Positions 26,153 to 35,224 of a stretch of 64,000 nucleotides of DNA are shown piece by piece; positions within the stretch are counted from its first letter, which is position 1, and each line of letters begins with the position of its first letter. The notes beneath the pieces were generated by a model. It had not been told where the DNA came from and did not search any database. It was given only the letters and a program-made list of their open reading frames with translations. This DNA is from Micromonospora sp. HM5-17. Its GTDB lineage: Bacteria; Actinomycetota; Actinomycetes; Mycobacteriales; Micromonosporaceae. The stretch spans positions 62,001-126,000 of the forward strand of contig NZ_RJWA01000009.1 in NCBI RefSeq assembly GCF_003762835.1, read 5' to 3'. Made by a program: the position numbers and the translations under genes.

Positions 26153-27931
26153 GTGACCGAGACTCCACGAGGCGCCCTGCCTTTGCCCGTCGTGCCCGGT
26201 CTGACAGATCTGAACGTCATTGCCCGGGGTGGCTACGCCACCGTCTTCCGGGCCATCCAACAATCCGTCGGCCGCCAGGTCGCGGTCAAGGTGGAGAACC
26301 GCACGCTCGACAACGAACGCGACCAGCGCCGGTTTCTCCGTGAGGCGCGGGCGGCAGCTCAGATGTCGTCCCACCCCCACGTGGTCGACCTCTTCGACGT
26401 CGGAGTCACCGAGGATCAGCACCCGTACCTGATCATGGAGCTCTGCGACGGGTCGTACGCGGACCGCATGCGAACCTCGCCGCTGACCGCCGCCGAGGCG
26501 CGCGACGTCGGCGTCAAGATCGCCGACGCGCTCGCCGACGCCCACCAGCTTGGGGTGCTGCACCGGGACGTCAAGCCGGGCAACATCCTCTACTCCCGGT
26601 TTAACGACGCCACGCTGGCCGACTTCGGGCTGGCCGTGCTGGCCGAGGTTCGGGATCCCGCGGTCACCCTGGAGGCGCTCACCCCGGCGTACGCGCCGCC
26701 GGAGGTGTTCCGCCACAGCCCGCCCTCCCCGGCGGTCGACGTGTACGCGCTCTGCGCGACCCTCTACGCGGTGATGCACGGGAAGCCGCCGCGGTGGAAG
26801 GCCGACCGGAACCCGGGGTTGCTCACCCTGATGGAACTGTTCGCCGAGCCGATCCCCGAGCTGCCGGGAGTGCCGACGAGCCTGCTGGACCTGCTCCGCC
26901 ACGGGATGGCCAACGACCCGGCGGACCGGCCCACCGCGGCGCAACTGCGCGACCTGCTCGCGGCGGTCTCGCTCGACAGCCCCGACACCGGCGTCCCGCC
27001 GATCTCCCCCGCGACCACGGCCGTGCCGGTCTCACCGGGACCGGTCCCGCCCGCACCGGTCTCCGGTGGTCCTGCGGCGCCCGTTTCCGGCGTGCCCGCC
27101 ACCGTTCCGGCAGCGCCCGTGCCCGGCGCGCCGGGCGAGGCGAGGCCCGACGACGTCACCGAGCCGGTGGGCGTCTCCGGATCGGCGGTGCCGGGCGCCG
27201 TCGGGGTCGGCCCGCCCCGCGCCCCCGCTCCGGGCGCCCCGGTCTCCGGGGCGCCGGTGTCCGGCGGCGCACCACCCGCCGTCTACCTCTCCCGTTCCTA
27301 CACCGCGCCGCAGCCGCGATCCGGCACGCCGTACGCCGATCTGCACCCGACGGTGCGAAACCGTTCCCAGCGCCGCCCCCTCTACTGGTTTCTCGGCGGC
27401 CTCGGCGCCCTCGTCCTGCTGGCCGCGCTCGCCGGCGGTTCCTGGTACGCCGCCAGCCGGGCCGCCCCGAACCCGTCTCCGAGCGGCGGGGGACGCAACA
27501 CCAGCGTTCCGGCGAGCCCCGGTGTCAGCCGGGCCGTTCCGGCGGGCGCGCTGCGTGGCTGCGTGGTGCCGCTCCCCGCGGGAGCGCGCTGTCCGGCCGA
27601 GCTGGAATGCTTCGGCCCGGTCGTCGTCCGCCTGGGCCGGGCGGAGGCGGAGATGGTGCCGTGCACCGGACGGCACACCTGGGAGGCGTACGCCGAGGGA
27701 GATCTGCCGGCCGGGACCGACCCGACCGACCACGCCGCGGTACGGGCCGACCCGACCGTCCGGGAGGTCTGCAGCCCGCAGGTGTTTCACCTGACCACCC
27801 TGCTGATCAGCCTGGACGGATGGCGGTTCGAGGTGCTGCCGCCGGCGGCCGACTCGCCCGACCGGACCTTCCGGTGCCTGGCGGGCCGGGGCGTCGACGG
27901 CCTCTCCGGACCCACCCTCGCGGCCGGCTGA
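26153..27931 (+). CDS. Membrane Ser/Thr protein kinase (PknB-type)
   Basis: 592 residues. The kinase domain (about 15-280) has VAVKVE (K46), HRDVKPGN (D139) and DFG at 157-159; the glycine loop is reduced to ARGGYATVF. A long Pro/Gly/Val-rich linker (about 290-400) leads to one membrane helix (about 410-435) and an extracellular domain with about five cysteines (GCVVPLPAGARCPAELECF ... VPCTGRHTWEAY), like septum-related sensor domains. It probably senses an envelope signal and phosphorylates cytoplasmic targets. A truncated solute-binding lipoprotein follows after 120 bp. Confidence 0.92.
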   Translation: MTETPRGALPLPVVPGLTDLNVIARGGYATVFRAIQQSVGRQVAVKVENRTLDNERDQRRFLREARAAAQMSSHPHVVDLFDVGVTEDQHPYLIMELCDGSYADRMRTSPLTAAEARDVGVKIADALADAHQLGVLHRDVKPGNILYSRFNDATLADFGLAVLAEVRDPAVTLEALTPAYAPPEVFRHSPPSPAVDVYALCATLYAVMHGKPPRWKADRNPGLLTLMELFAEPIPELPGVPTSLLDLLRHGMANDPADRPTAAQLRDLLAAVSLDSPDTGVPPISPATTAVPVSPGPVPPAPVSGGPAAPVSGVPATVPAAPVPGAPGEARPDDVTEPVGVSGSAVPGAVGVGPPRAPAPGAPVSGAPVSGGAPPAVYLSRSYTAPQPRSGTPYADLHPTVRNRSQRRPLYWFLGGLGALVLLAALAGGSWYAASRAAPNPSPSGGGRNTSVPASPGVSRAVPAGALRGCVVPLPAGARCPAELECFGPVVVRLGRAEAEMVPCTGRHTWEAYAEGDLPAGTDPTDHAAVRADPTVREVCSPQVFHLTTLLISLDGWRFEVLPPAADSPDRTFRCLAGRGVDGLSGPTLAAG

Positions 27932-28051
27932 GCCCGCGGTCGGTGCACCGCGCTTCCGGGACTCCGCCGCGCCGCTGGTCGCGCTGATCGACCACCAGAC
28001 TGGACGGTGGCGGCTACGCTGAGTGCTCGCGTTCCTCCGTGGAGGCCGAGG

Positions 28052-28831
28052 ATGAGCGACCAGTCACGCCGTGACCGGATCCAGCAGGTCACCAGGACGC
28101 TGGCGGTTGTCGCCACACTGGTGCTCGCCGTCGGGGCGGGCTGCGACAGCCGGAGCACCTCGGAGCTTCCCTCCGTCCAGGACAAGCTCCGGGAGTCACA
28201 CATCTTCGGCCAGAGCAAGCTGAAGATCGGTGTGGCCAAGTACGAGCCGCTGATGGGTGTGCTGGAAGACGGCGAGTTCGTGGGCTTCGACATCGAGATC
28301 GCCCGCTACATCGCGGCCTCGCTCGGGTACGCCGGCGACGACCGGATCGAGTTCATCCAGCTCGCCACCGAGGACCGGGTGCCCGCCCTGCAGAGCGGCC
28401 GGGTCGACATCGTGGTGGCGAGCTTCTCGATGACGGAGGAGCGCGAGAAGCTGGTCAGCTTCGCCGGACCGTACTTCGTGACGACGCAGGAGGTGATGAT
28501 CCCGGTCACGATGCGGGACCGGATCCGGACCATTGAGGACCTGCGTCGCCCCGAGCACCGGATCTGCACCAGCGGCGGCTCGACCACCGAGGCCGAGCTG
28601 GAACGGCACCAGGTCAAGGCGCGGGTGGTCAAGACCGTGGAGGACTGCGTGAAGGGCATCCTGGCCGGCCGGTACGACGCGGTCAGCTCGGATGAGACGA
28701 TCCTCGCCGGTTTCCGCTCGCGGTATCCGACGCAGCTCGGGATCGTCGACATGCCGTCTACGCGCCGGTGCGGTGCCGGTACCAACGACGTTCAGGCGGA
28801 TGTCACGAACAGTACCCGGACAGGCCGTTGA
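28052..28831 (+). CDS. Truncated family 3 solute-binding lipoprotein (glutamate/amino acid type)
   Basis: A 259-residue lipoprotein: signal peptide, lipobox VLAVGAGC and a family 3 substrate-binding domain (KIGVAKYEPLMGVLEDGEFV, FDIEIARYIAASLG, VPALQSGRVDIVVASFSMTE, CTSGGSTTEAELE). The conserved sequence breaks near GIVDMP: the next residues STRRCGAGTNDV look like a decayed form of the usual SSERYGVG segment, and the last lobe of about 45 residues is missing. There are no ABC permease or ATPase genes nearby. It could still bind a ligand weakly, or be a pseudogene. ATG 28052 follows GGAGG. Confidence 0.75.
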   Translation: MSDQSRRDRIQQVTRTLAVVATLVLAVGAGCDSRSTSELPSVQDKLRESHIFGQSKLKIGVAKYEPLMGVLEDGEFVGFDIEIARYIAASLGYAGDDRIEFIQLATEDRVPALQSGRVDIVVASFSMTEEREKLVSFAGPYFVTTQEVMIPVTMRDRIRTIEDLRRPEHRICTSGGSTTEAELERHQVKARVVKTVEDCVKGILAGRYDAVSSDETILAGFRSRYPTQLGIVDMPSTRRCGAGTNDVQADVTNSTRTGR

Positions 28832-28922
28832 CGCTCATTTGCGCGGATAGTACGTTGTGCGCTACTTCGCGGGGTGCGAAGCCGATGGATGGCTCACTCG
28901 ACGAGAGGCAGGTCAACGCAGC

Positions 28923-29018
28923 ATGGACGATCCGGTGGAAGAGATCGAGGAGGCTCTCGACGACCTCGAGGACGCGTTGGAGGAGATCGGCCTCGACGTC
29001 GAACTCGACGGCGAGTGA
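28923..29018 (+). CDS. Possible 31-residue acidic peptide
   Basis: ATG 28923 opens a frame of 31 codons, about half of them Asp or Glu (MDDPVEEIEEALDDLEDAL, then EEIGLDVELDGE). Leucine, isoleucine and valine recur at helix-like spacing, giving an amphipathic acidic helix. AGAGGCAGG lies 10-15 nt upstream. A 9-bp hairpin begins 6 nt after the stop. The composition is unlike the shadow frames around it. No family is recognised; low-complexity acidic frames can also arise by chance. Confidence 0.4.
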   Translation: MDDPVEEIEEALDDLEDALEEIGLDVELDGE

Positions 29019-29023
29019 TCCCG

Positions 29024-29056
29024 GCGGGGTGATCACCTGATGGTCGGTCACCCCGC
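29024..29056. terminator. Hairpin after the acidic peptide frame
   Basis: Perfect 9-bp stem GCGGGGTGA/TCACCCCGC with a 15-nt loop (29024-29032 with 29048-29056) between converging genes. There is no long T tract. Confidence 0.55.
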
Positions 29057-29173
29057 TCTCCCGTGCTGGGCCGGGTCTCCGGATCCGGCCCAGGCGATGT
29101 CCACAGGAGACGGTACTCCATCCCGCGGCCGTTCGGGGTTCGGGCCGACCCGGCCACCGGTCCGGCGACGCGG

Positions 29174-30052
29174 CTACCGGTGCGCCGGCCTCCGCTGCGC
29201 GAGGGCCACCCCGCCGAGCACCAGCAGCATCCCGCCGAGCATCGTCGGGGTGGTCGGCTCGTCGACGACGAGCGCCCCGAGGAGCACCGCGACGACCGGG
29301 AGCAGGTACGTGGTGGTCGAGGCCGCCGTGGGACCCTCGTCGGCTACCAGCCGGTAGTGCAGCAGGTACGCGACGCCGGTGCCGAGGATTCCGAGGATGG
29401 CCAGGCTCACCACCGCGTCGGCCCGCCAGACCGGCGGGGTCAGCCCGGCGACCGGTACGGCGAGCAGCGCGAGCCCGGCACCCGCGGCGAGCTGGCTCGC
29501 CGCGAGCATGAGCGGTGGGGTTCCCCGGTTGGTCAGGAAGCGTCCCATGTAGACGTAGCTGACGCCGTAGCTGGCGGAGGCGACGAGGCAGGCCAGTCCG
29601 CCCCAGCTCGTGATGTCGCCCGCCGACCGCCAGGGCGAGAAGATCAGGAGGGTTCCGGCGAAGCCGAGCGCGATGCCGAGGCCGCGGCGGACGCTGGTGA
29701 CCCGGTCGGTGCCGGCCAGGAACGCGGTGAGGAGCGTCCAGACCGGCGTGGTGGCGTTGAGCACCCCGGCGACGTTCGACCCGACCGTCCGTTGACCGAG
29801 GCCGAACAGCGTGTACGGGATGACGGTGGCCAGCAGGGCGGCCACGCACAGGTGCACCCAGACGCGGCGCCCCGCCGGCGGACGGAGGCCCCGGGCCAGC
29901 GCGACCGGCATCAGCACGGCCGTGCCGAGGACGAGGCGGACGACGACGATCTGTACCGGCGTGAAGCCGCGCAGCGACAGCTTGATCCAGAGGAAGCCGG
30001 AGCCCCAGAGCAGGGCGAGCAGCCCGAGCCTGACCACACTGCCCCAACCCAA
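29174..30052 (-). CDS. EamA/DMT-family transporter
   Basis: A 292-residue membrane protein with ten predicted helices in two EamA repeats (first repeat LLALLWGSGFLWIKLSL, with the helix GVLNATTPVWTLLTAFLAG; second repeat VASASYGVSYVYMGRFL and TTTYLLPVVAVLLGALV). The drug/metabolite superfamily exports amino acids or other small metabolites; substrate unknown. The start appears to be TTG 30052 with GAGGGGAG upstream; GTG 30037 is an alternative. It interrupts the MBL-Crp neighbourhood seen in mycobacteria. Confidence 0.9.
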   Translation of the reverse strand: MGWGSVVRLGLLALLWGSGFLWIKLSLRGFTPVQIVVVRLVLGTAVLMPVALARGLRPPAGRRVWVHLCVAALLATVIPYTLFGLGQRTVGSNVAGVLNATTPVWTLLTAFLAGTDRVTSVRRGLGIALGFAGTLLIFSPWRSAGDITSWGGLACLVASASYGVSYVYMGRFLTNRGTPPLMLAASQLAAGAGLALLAVPVAGLTPPVWRADAVVSLAILGILGTGVAYLLHYRLVADEGPTAASTTTYLLPVVAVLLGALVVDEPTTPTMLGGMLLVLGGVALAQRRPAHR

Positions 30053-30261
30053 CCGGTCTCCCCTCGCCCGGCGGTGCCGGCCCCGCCGTCACGATCTTTG
30101 ATCGTAGTGGTGGGGAGTGGCGCGGGCCCCGGTCGCACCGCCGCCCGGGTCGGCTACGGACCCGCGGGTGCGTCGCCGCGTCGGCGGGCGGGTACGCCAC
30201 CGCCGACCGGACCCGCGCGGACCGGTCGGCGGAGTGGCGAAGGACGCTGGGACGTGGCCGG

Positions 30262-30939
30262 TCAGACCCGGGCGCGCCGGGCCAACCGCTCCGGGTCGAG
30301 GATGATGATGCTCTTGCCGTCCAGTCGCAGCCAGCCGCGCGAGGCGAAGTCGGCGAGCGCCTTGTTGACGGTCTCCCGGGAGGCGCCGACGAGCTGGGCG
30401 ATCTCCTCCTGGGTGAGGTCGTGGGTGACCCGGAGTACTCCGCCGTCCCGGGTGCCGAACCGGCCCGCCATCTGGAGCAGGTTCTTCGCCACCCGACCCG
30501 GTACGTCGGTGAAGATCAGGTCGGCCAGGTTGTCGTTGGTCCGGCGCAGCCGACGGGCCAGCACCCGCAGCAGCTGCTCGGCGATCTCCGGCCGGTTGTT
30601 CAGCCACGGCCGTAGCGCCTGCTTGCGCAACCGGGCGAGCCGGGTGTCGATCACCGCGGTCGCGGTCGCCGTACGCGGGCCCGGGTCGAAGAGCGACAAT
30701 TCGCCTACCATGTCCGACGGGCCCATCACGGCGATCAGGTTCTGCCGACCGTCGGCGGCACGTCGACCAACCTTGATCTTGCCGCTCAGCACAATATAAA
30801 GGCTGTCGCCCGGCTCGCCCTCGTTGAAGACGACCTCGCCCTTGCGGAACTCGACCGTCTCCATCTCCTTCGCGAGCGCCTCGGCAGCCTCCGGGTCGAC
30901 ACCCTGGAAGATTCCGCTGCGGGCCAGTACCTCGTCCAT
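30262..30939 (-). CDS. crp: Crp/Fnr-family cAMP receptor protein
   Basis: A 225-residue global regulator. The N-terminal cyclic-nucleotide domain includes [18 protein letters not shown] and the phosphate-binding cassette [17 protein letters not shown]. The C-terminal winged helix has [21 protein letters not shown] as the DNA-reading helix pair. It strongly resembles mycobacterial Crp (Rv3676) and corynebacterial GlxR. ATG 30939 follows GGAGGTG. A predicted cyclase lies about 5 kb away. A TAGACT box about 80 nt upstream on this strand may be its promoter. Confidence 0.95.
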   Translation of the reverse strand: MDEVLARSGIFQGVDPEAAEALAKEMETVEFRKGEVVFNEGEPGDSLYIVLSGKIKVGRRAADGRQNLIAVMGPSDMVGELSLFDPGPRTATATAVIDTRLARLRKQALRPWLNNRPEIAEQLLRVLARRLRRTNDNLADLIFTDVPGRVAKNLLQMAGRFGTRDGGVLRVTHDLTQEEIAQLVGASRETVNKALADFASRGWLRLDGKSIIILDPERLARRARV

Positions 30940-31291
30940 CGCGCACCTCCGCCTACGCGGGCCGTCGCCCCGGCCGAATCCCGGTCGGTGATCCGCCGCG
31001 CGCCGCCAAGTCTAGGCGCATGTGAAGAGTAATCGGAGCCGCACCCCTGGAATCTTGATCTGTGGCGGGTCGGCACCCGCGCCATTGACCAGCGATTACG
31101 TCCCGTTCGGCCCGACCTGTCACCGACCGGGAAGCTCGGAGCGCCCCCGGCGTGGGGCGGGCGCGTCGGGAATCGACATTGACCAACGTCGGTGTCCCGT
31201 CCGATTGTGGCGGTCGACACGCGGAGGCACGGCGGGAGGGACGCGCGGAGGCGACGGTGGGGTGGATGGGCCGGTCTCGTAGGGTCGGGCC
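30940..31291. other. Divergent intergenic region between crp and cbiZ
   Basis: About 350 bp without a gene. TAGACT on the minus strand at about 31009-31014 is a candidate crp -10; a TAGGGT box ends the region for cbiZ. No convincing TGTGA-N6-TCACA Crp site was found. Confidence 0.4.
31280..31285 (+). promoter_or_regulatory. Leaderless-type -10 box (cbiZ)
   Basis: TAGGGT, 6 nt before GTG 31292; no Shine-Dalgarno between. Confidence 0.5.
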
Positions 31292-32038
31292 GTGTGGTCC
31301 GAACCGGTGCTGACCACCCGCTTCGAGGAGGGGTGGGAGATCCCCGTCCTGGTGTGGCGGCTCGCCACCCCGGCGCTGGCGATCAGTTCCGGCCCGCTCG
31401 GCGGCGGGATCGGCGTACGCCACTGGGTGCTGAACGCGACCGTGCCGATGACGTACCGGCGGGACGACCCGGACGTCCACCTGAGTGAGCTGGCCGACCG
31501 GCTCGACCTGCGCGGACCCGGCGTCGGGCTGCTGACCGGCGTCGACGTGGCGGAGGTGGTGACCGCGAGCGACACCGGAGTCCGGGTCTGGGCCACCGTC
31601 GGGCTCGGTGCCCCGATCTGGGCGGCCGCCCCGGCCACCCCGGTCGACGTCGCCGACCCCCCGACCGAGGCCGGCACCGGCGGATCGACGCCGTCGCCCC
31701 GCCCGGACGAACCGGCCCGGCCGGTGGGCACGGTCAACATCGTGGCCCGGCTGCCGGTACGGCTCAGCGAGGCCGCCCTGGTCAACGCCGTCGCCACGAT
31801 CACCGAGGCGAAGGCGCAGGCGCTCAGGGAACTGGGCCTGCCCGCCACCGGCACCGCCACCGACGCGGTCACCGTGCTCTGCCCGCCCGACGGCCCCGCC
31901 GCCCCGTACGGCGGCCCGCGCTCGCGCTGGGGCGCGCCCCTGGCCCGGGCAGCCTGTCAGGCGGTCCGGGTCGGTGGCGCCACGCCCTGCGTACCCTGGT
32001 CGGACCAGCCAGCCCGGGCCGGCACCGCCCGCCCGTGA
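31292..32038 (+). CDS. cbiZ: Adenosylcobinamide amidohydrolase (CbiZ family)
   Basis: A 248-residue CbiZ-like enzyme that cleaves the aminopropanol side chain from adenosylcobinamide, allowing salvage of the corrinoid as cobyric acid. The signature block is TVNIVARLPVRLSEAALVNA, then TITEAKAQALRELGL, PATGTATDAVTVLCP and YGGPRSRWGAPLARAACQAV. An Ala/Pro/Thr-rich insert (about 110-145) separates the two halves. No other cobalamin gene lies nearby, so it is an orphan salvage gene here. GTG 31292 follows the TAGGGT box directly. Confidence 0.88.
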   Translation: MWSEPVLTTRFEEGWEIPVLVWRLATPALAISSGPLGGGIGVRHWVLNATVPMTYRRDDPDVHLSELADRLDLRGPGVGLLTGVDVAEVVTASDTGVRVWATVGLGAPIWAAAPATPVDVADPPTEAGTGGSTPSPRPDEPARPVGTVNIVARLPVRLSEAALVNAVATITEAKAQALRELGLPATGTATDAVTVLCPPDGPAAPYGGPRSRWGAPLARAACQAVRVGGATPCVPWSDQPARAGTARP

Positions 32039-32188
32039 GGGTGGCCGCACGGTGCGCGGCGAGCGCTGCCGGCGGCACCCGGCACCAGCCACCCCGAGCC
32101 CGGATTGCGGCACCTGCCGGATCGGAGGTGGCATTCCGGCCTGACGGGTGTCGCCCCGAATGCCCGGTCCAGGTACTGTCTGCGGGCG

Positions 32189-33385
32189 ATGTATGACAAC
32201 GATCCGACCATGCCGACGTCCCGCCGCCCGGCGCGGCGCTCCCGCCGACAGACCCCGCTGGTGGTCATCGCGGTACTGGCGGTGCTCCTCGGCGCCGGCG
32301 TGGCCGGCGTGGCGTTCGTCGACATGACGGGCGACGAGGCGTCCGGGCCGACGACCGCCGCCACCGATCCTTCCGGCTCCGCCGCGCCCTCGCCCAGCGG
32401 CGAGTCGAAACCGAAGGTGATCTCGATGTCCGCCACCGGGGACATCGTGATGGGCAACGCGCCCAACCGGTTGCCGGCGAACGGCGGCAAGGGCTTCTTC
32501 GACTCGGTCAAGAAGGCGCTCGCCGCCGACCTCGTGATGGGCAACCTGGAGGAGCCGCTGACCGACGACACCGGCACCTCCAAGTGCGGCGCCAACTCGA
32601 CCCGCTGCTTCCAGTTCCGTGCCCCGCCGTCGTACGCCGCCCACCTGGCCGACGCCGGGTTCGAGCTGCTCAACCAGGCCAACAACCACGGGTACGACTA
32701 CGGCGAGGCCGGCTACGAGAACACCCAGAAGGCGCTGGAGAAGTACGACCTGCTGCACACCGGCGCGCCGGACCAGATCACCGTGGTTGACGTCGAGGGC
32801 GTCAAGGTGGCGGTCGCCGGCTTCTCATCGTACCCCTGGTCGAACAGCCTGATCGACATCAGTGCGGCGAAGAAGGTCATCCAGAAGGCGAGCACCATGG
32901 CGGACCTGGTCGTGGTGCAGGTGCACATGGGTGGCGAGGGTTCCGACAAGACCCGGGTACGCCCCGGCACCGAGATGTTCCTCGGCGAGAACCGGGGTGA
33001 CCCGATCAAGTTCTCCCACGCCATGATCGACGCGGGTGCGGACCTGATCGTCGGGCACGGGCCGCACGTGCTCCGGGGACTGGAGTTCTACAAGGGCCGG
33101 CTGATCGCGTACAGCCTCGGCAACTTCGCCGGCGGCGGAAACACGCTCAGCAACAACGGGCGGCTCGGCTGGGGCGCCATCCTCAAGGTGTCACTCGCGG
33201 CCGACGGGACCTGGGTCGGCGGAGAACTCATCTCCACGTACATGAACGACGCGGGGAAGCCGACCATGGACCGGCAGAAGCGGGCCCTGGGGCTGGCCCG
33301 GGAGCTGTCCGAGGCGGACTTCCCGAAAACCGGCGCCCGGTTCTCGGCCGACGGGAAGATCTCGCCGCCCGACGACGAGACCTGA
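32189..33385 (+). CDS. CapA-family (poly-gamma-glutamate type) membrane protein
   Basis: 398 residues with an N-terminal membrane anchor (TPLVVIAVLAVLLGAGVAGV), a Ser/Pro linker and a metallophosphatase-like CapA domain (about 75-350): SATGDIVMGN, VMGNLEEPLTDD, NQANNHGYDYG and VGHGPHVLRGLEFY, the usual metal-ligand blocks. CapA proteins act in capsule/polyglutamate synthesis or as surface phosphoesterases; no capB/capC partners are present. ATG 32189 lies 9 nt after TACTGT. The gene ends at a 9-bp hairpin. Confidence 0.9.
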   Translation: MYDNDPTMPTSRRPARRSRRQTPLVVIAVLAVLLGAGVAGVAFVDMTGDEASGPTTAATDPSGSAAPSPSGESKPKVISMSATGDIVMGNAPNRLPANGGKGFFDSVKKALAADLVMGNLEEPLTDDTGTSKCGANSTRCFQFRAPPSYAAHLADAGFELLNQANNHGYDYGEAGYENTQKALEKYDLLHTGAPDQITVVDVEGVKVAVAGFSSYPWSNSLIDISAAKKVIQKASTMADLVVVQVHMGGEGSDKTRVRPGTEMFLGENRGDPIKFSHAMIDAGADLIVGHGPHVLRGLEFYKGRLIAYSLGNFAGGGNTLSNNGRLGWGAILKVSLAADGTWVGGELISTYMNDAGKPTMDRQKRALGLARELSEADFPKTGARFSADGKISPPDDET

Positions 33386-33401
33386 CGACGACGCGTCGGT
33401 G

Positions 33402-33425
33402 CCGGGCGGCTGACGGGCCGCCCGG
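33402..33425. terminator. Hairpin after capA-like gene
   Basis: Perfect 9-bp stem CCGGGCGGC/GCCGCCCGG with a 6-nt loop, 17 nt past the stop codon. No T tract. Confidence 0.5.
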
Positions 33426-33535
33426 ACCGGCCGGGCGACGGATCGGCGGTGTCCCGGCCGGCCGGGACACGCCGGCAGGGCCGGGAACGGCGGGCCCGGA
33501 GGCCGGGCGTGGCGGGCGGTCCCGGCGCGGCGACG

Positions 33536-33541
33536 TAGGCT
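33536..33541 (+). promoter_or_regulatory. Leaderless-type -10 box (nth)
   Basis: TAGGCT, 7 nt before GTG 33549; likely promoter of the nth-tlpA-nudix operon. Confidence 0.55.
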
Positions 33542-33548
33542 GGCCGGC

Positions 33549-34406
33549 GTGAGCACGACAGACGATTCGGTCGCCCGCGGCGCCGCGGTGGTCGGCGGCA
33601 GGGCGGCCCGGGTCGGCTCGCCGCCGTCGCGGCGTACCGTCGAATCCGATCTCGGGCGCAAGCGGCGGGCCCGGCGGATCGGGCGGCTGCTGGCCGAGAC
33701 CCATCCCGACGCCCACTGCGAGCTCAACCACGAGGGACCGCTGCAACTCGCGGTCGCCACCATCCTCTCGGCCCAGTGCACCGACCAGCGGGTCAACGAG
33801 GTGACGCCGAAACTCTTCGCCCGGTACCCGACCGCCGCCGACTACGCCGGCGCCGACCGGGCAGAGCTGGAGGAGATGATCCGGCCGACCGGGTTCTTCC
33901 GAAACAAGGCGAATGCGTTGATCAGGCTCGGGCAGGATCTGGTCGAGCGGTACGACGGCCAGGTGCCGGGCAGGTTGGTCGACCTGGTGACCCTGCCGGG
34001 GATCGGCCGCAAGACCGCGAACGTGATCCTCGGCAACGCCTTCGGCGTTCCGGGGATCACCGTCGACACCCACTTCCAGCGGCTGGTCCGGCGCTGGGCC
34101 TGGACCACCGAGACCGACCCGGTCAAGATCGAACACGCGGTCGGTGCGCTCTTCGAACGGCGTGACTGGACCATGCTGTCGCATCGGGTGATCTTCCACG
34201 GACGCCGGGTCTGCCACGCCCGCAAGCCCGCCTGTGGTGCCTGCACGCTGGCGCGGTTCTGCCCCTCGTACGGCACCGGGCCCACCGACCCGGTCACCGC
34301 GGCGAAGCTGCTCAAGGGGCCCCGGGCCCGGGAGCTCGCCTCCCAGGCCGGGCTCGACCCCGCACTCGTGCCGGCGAAGGCCGTTGCCGTGGACGACGTG
34401 CCGTGA
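33549..34406 (+). CDS. nth: Endonuclease III
   Basis: A DNA glycosylase/AP lyase (285 aa) for oxidised pyrimidines in base-excision repair. The helix-hairpin-helix [13 protein letters not shown] carries the catalytic lysine (K155), the VDTHFQR loop the aspartate (D173), and C222, C229, C232, C238 form the C-x6-C-x2-C-x5-C [4Fe-4S] site. About 30 extra N-terminal residues precede the fold. GTG 33549 lies 7 nt after the -10 box. The stop overlaps the next start by GTGA, so translation is coupled. Confidence 0.96.
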   Translation: MSTTDDSVARGAAVVGGRAARVGSPPSRRTVESDLGRKRRARRIGRLLAETHPDAHCELNHEGPLQLAVATILSAQCTDQRVNEVTPKLFARYPTAADYAGADRAELEEMIRPTGFFRNKANALIRLGQDLVERYDGQVPGRLVDLVTLPGIGRKTANVILGNAFGVPGITVDTHFQRLVRRWAWTTETDPVKIEHAVGALFERRDWTMLSHRVIFHGRRVCHARKPACGACTLARFCPSYGTGPTDPVTAAKLLKGPRARELASQAGLDPALVPAKAVAVDDVP

Positions 34407-35224
34407 GCCGTCGACCCGCGTACGGTCGCCGGACCGATCGCCGACCGGGCCGGCTCCTGCTGCTCGGTGGAGCGCTCGTCGCCGCGCTGCTGCTCACCAC
34501 CGGCTGTCCGGGCGCCGACCCGCCGGCCCCGGGATCCGCCGCAGCCACCGAGGACGGCCCGACGACCGGATTCGCCGACTGCACCACGCTGACCGCGCCC
34601 CCGACCACGCGGTCGTCGGGGCCGGACGGGAGCCCCGGGCCGGAGCGGCGCATCACGCCGGACGGCAGCGTCGCGCCGCCGGCCGGCGGGACGACCGCGT
34701 CCGAGAACGCCCGGCCGGCAACCGGCGGGGACGGTCCGGGCGGTGGCGCCACCCCGCCGACGACCGTCGGAAGCACCGGACCGACCGAGGTCACGCCGGT
34801 GCGGTCCCTGCCGACGCTGTCCCTGCGTTGCCTCGTCGGCGACACCGAGATCCAGGTGGGTGCGTTGCGGGGTCCCGCCGTGATTAACCTCTGGGCGTCC
34901 TGGTGCCCGCCGTGCCGCAAGGAGTTGCCGGCGTTTCAGCGCCTCTTCGCGCGGGCCAACGGAGCGGTGGGCGTGATCGGCGTGAACACCCGGGACGACC
35001 GGGCCGCGGCACGGTCGATCGGTGAGGACCTCGGCCTCCGCTTCCCCAGCCTCTTCGACCCCGACCAGCGACTGTTGCGCCACGCCGCGCGCCCGCTCCT
35101 GCCGGTCACCTTCTTCGTGGACGCGCAGGGCCGGATCCGGCACCAGGACCAGACGGGTGCGCTCGATGACGCGAAACTCGCCCGCCTGGTGCGGGAACAT
35201 CTGGGGGTGACGGTGCCGTCGTGA
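34403..35224 (+). CDS. Thioredoxin-like (TlpA/ResA-type) lipoprotein
   Basis: A 273-residue exported redox protein. The lipobox is LLTTGC after an Arg-rich N-terminus and membrane segment; a disordered Gly/Pro/Thr-rich linker (about 40-135) leads to a thioredoxin fold with WCPPC (C168, C171), the cis-Pro loop LLPVTFFVD and a C-terminal helix. It probably reduces or oxidises disulfides outside the membrane. It corresponds by position to Rv3673c. The start and stop overlap nth and the Nudix gene, so the three genes are one coupled operon. Confidence 0.92.
   Translation: MSRRPAYGRRTDRRPGRLLLLGGALVAALLLTTGCPGADPPAPGSAAATEDGPTTGFADCTTLTAPPTTRSSGPDGSPGPERRITPDGSVAPPAGGTTASENARPATGGDGPGGGATPPTTVGSTGPTEVTPVRSLPTLSLRCLVGDTEIQVGALRGPAVINLWASWCPPCRKELPAFQRLFARANGAVGVIGVNTRDDRAAARSIGEDLGLRFPSLFDPDQRLLRHAARPLLPVTFFVDAQGRIRHQDQTGALDDAKLARLVREHLGVTVPS

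Noticed and set aside
30940-31291. Crp-binding palindrome upstream of crp (autoregulation)
   Set aside because: No TGTGA-N6-TCACA-like pair could be found by eye; only half-site-like bits.
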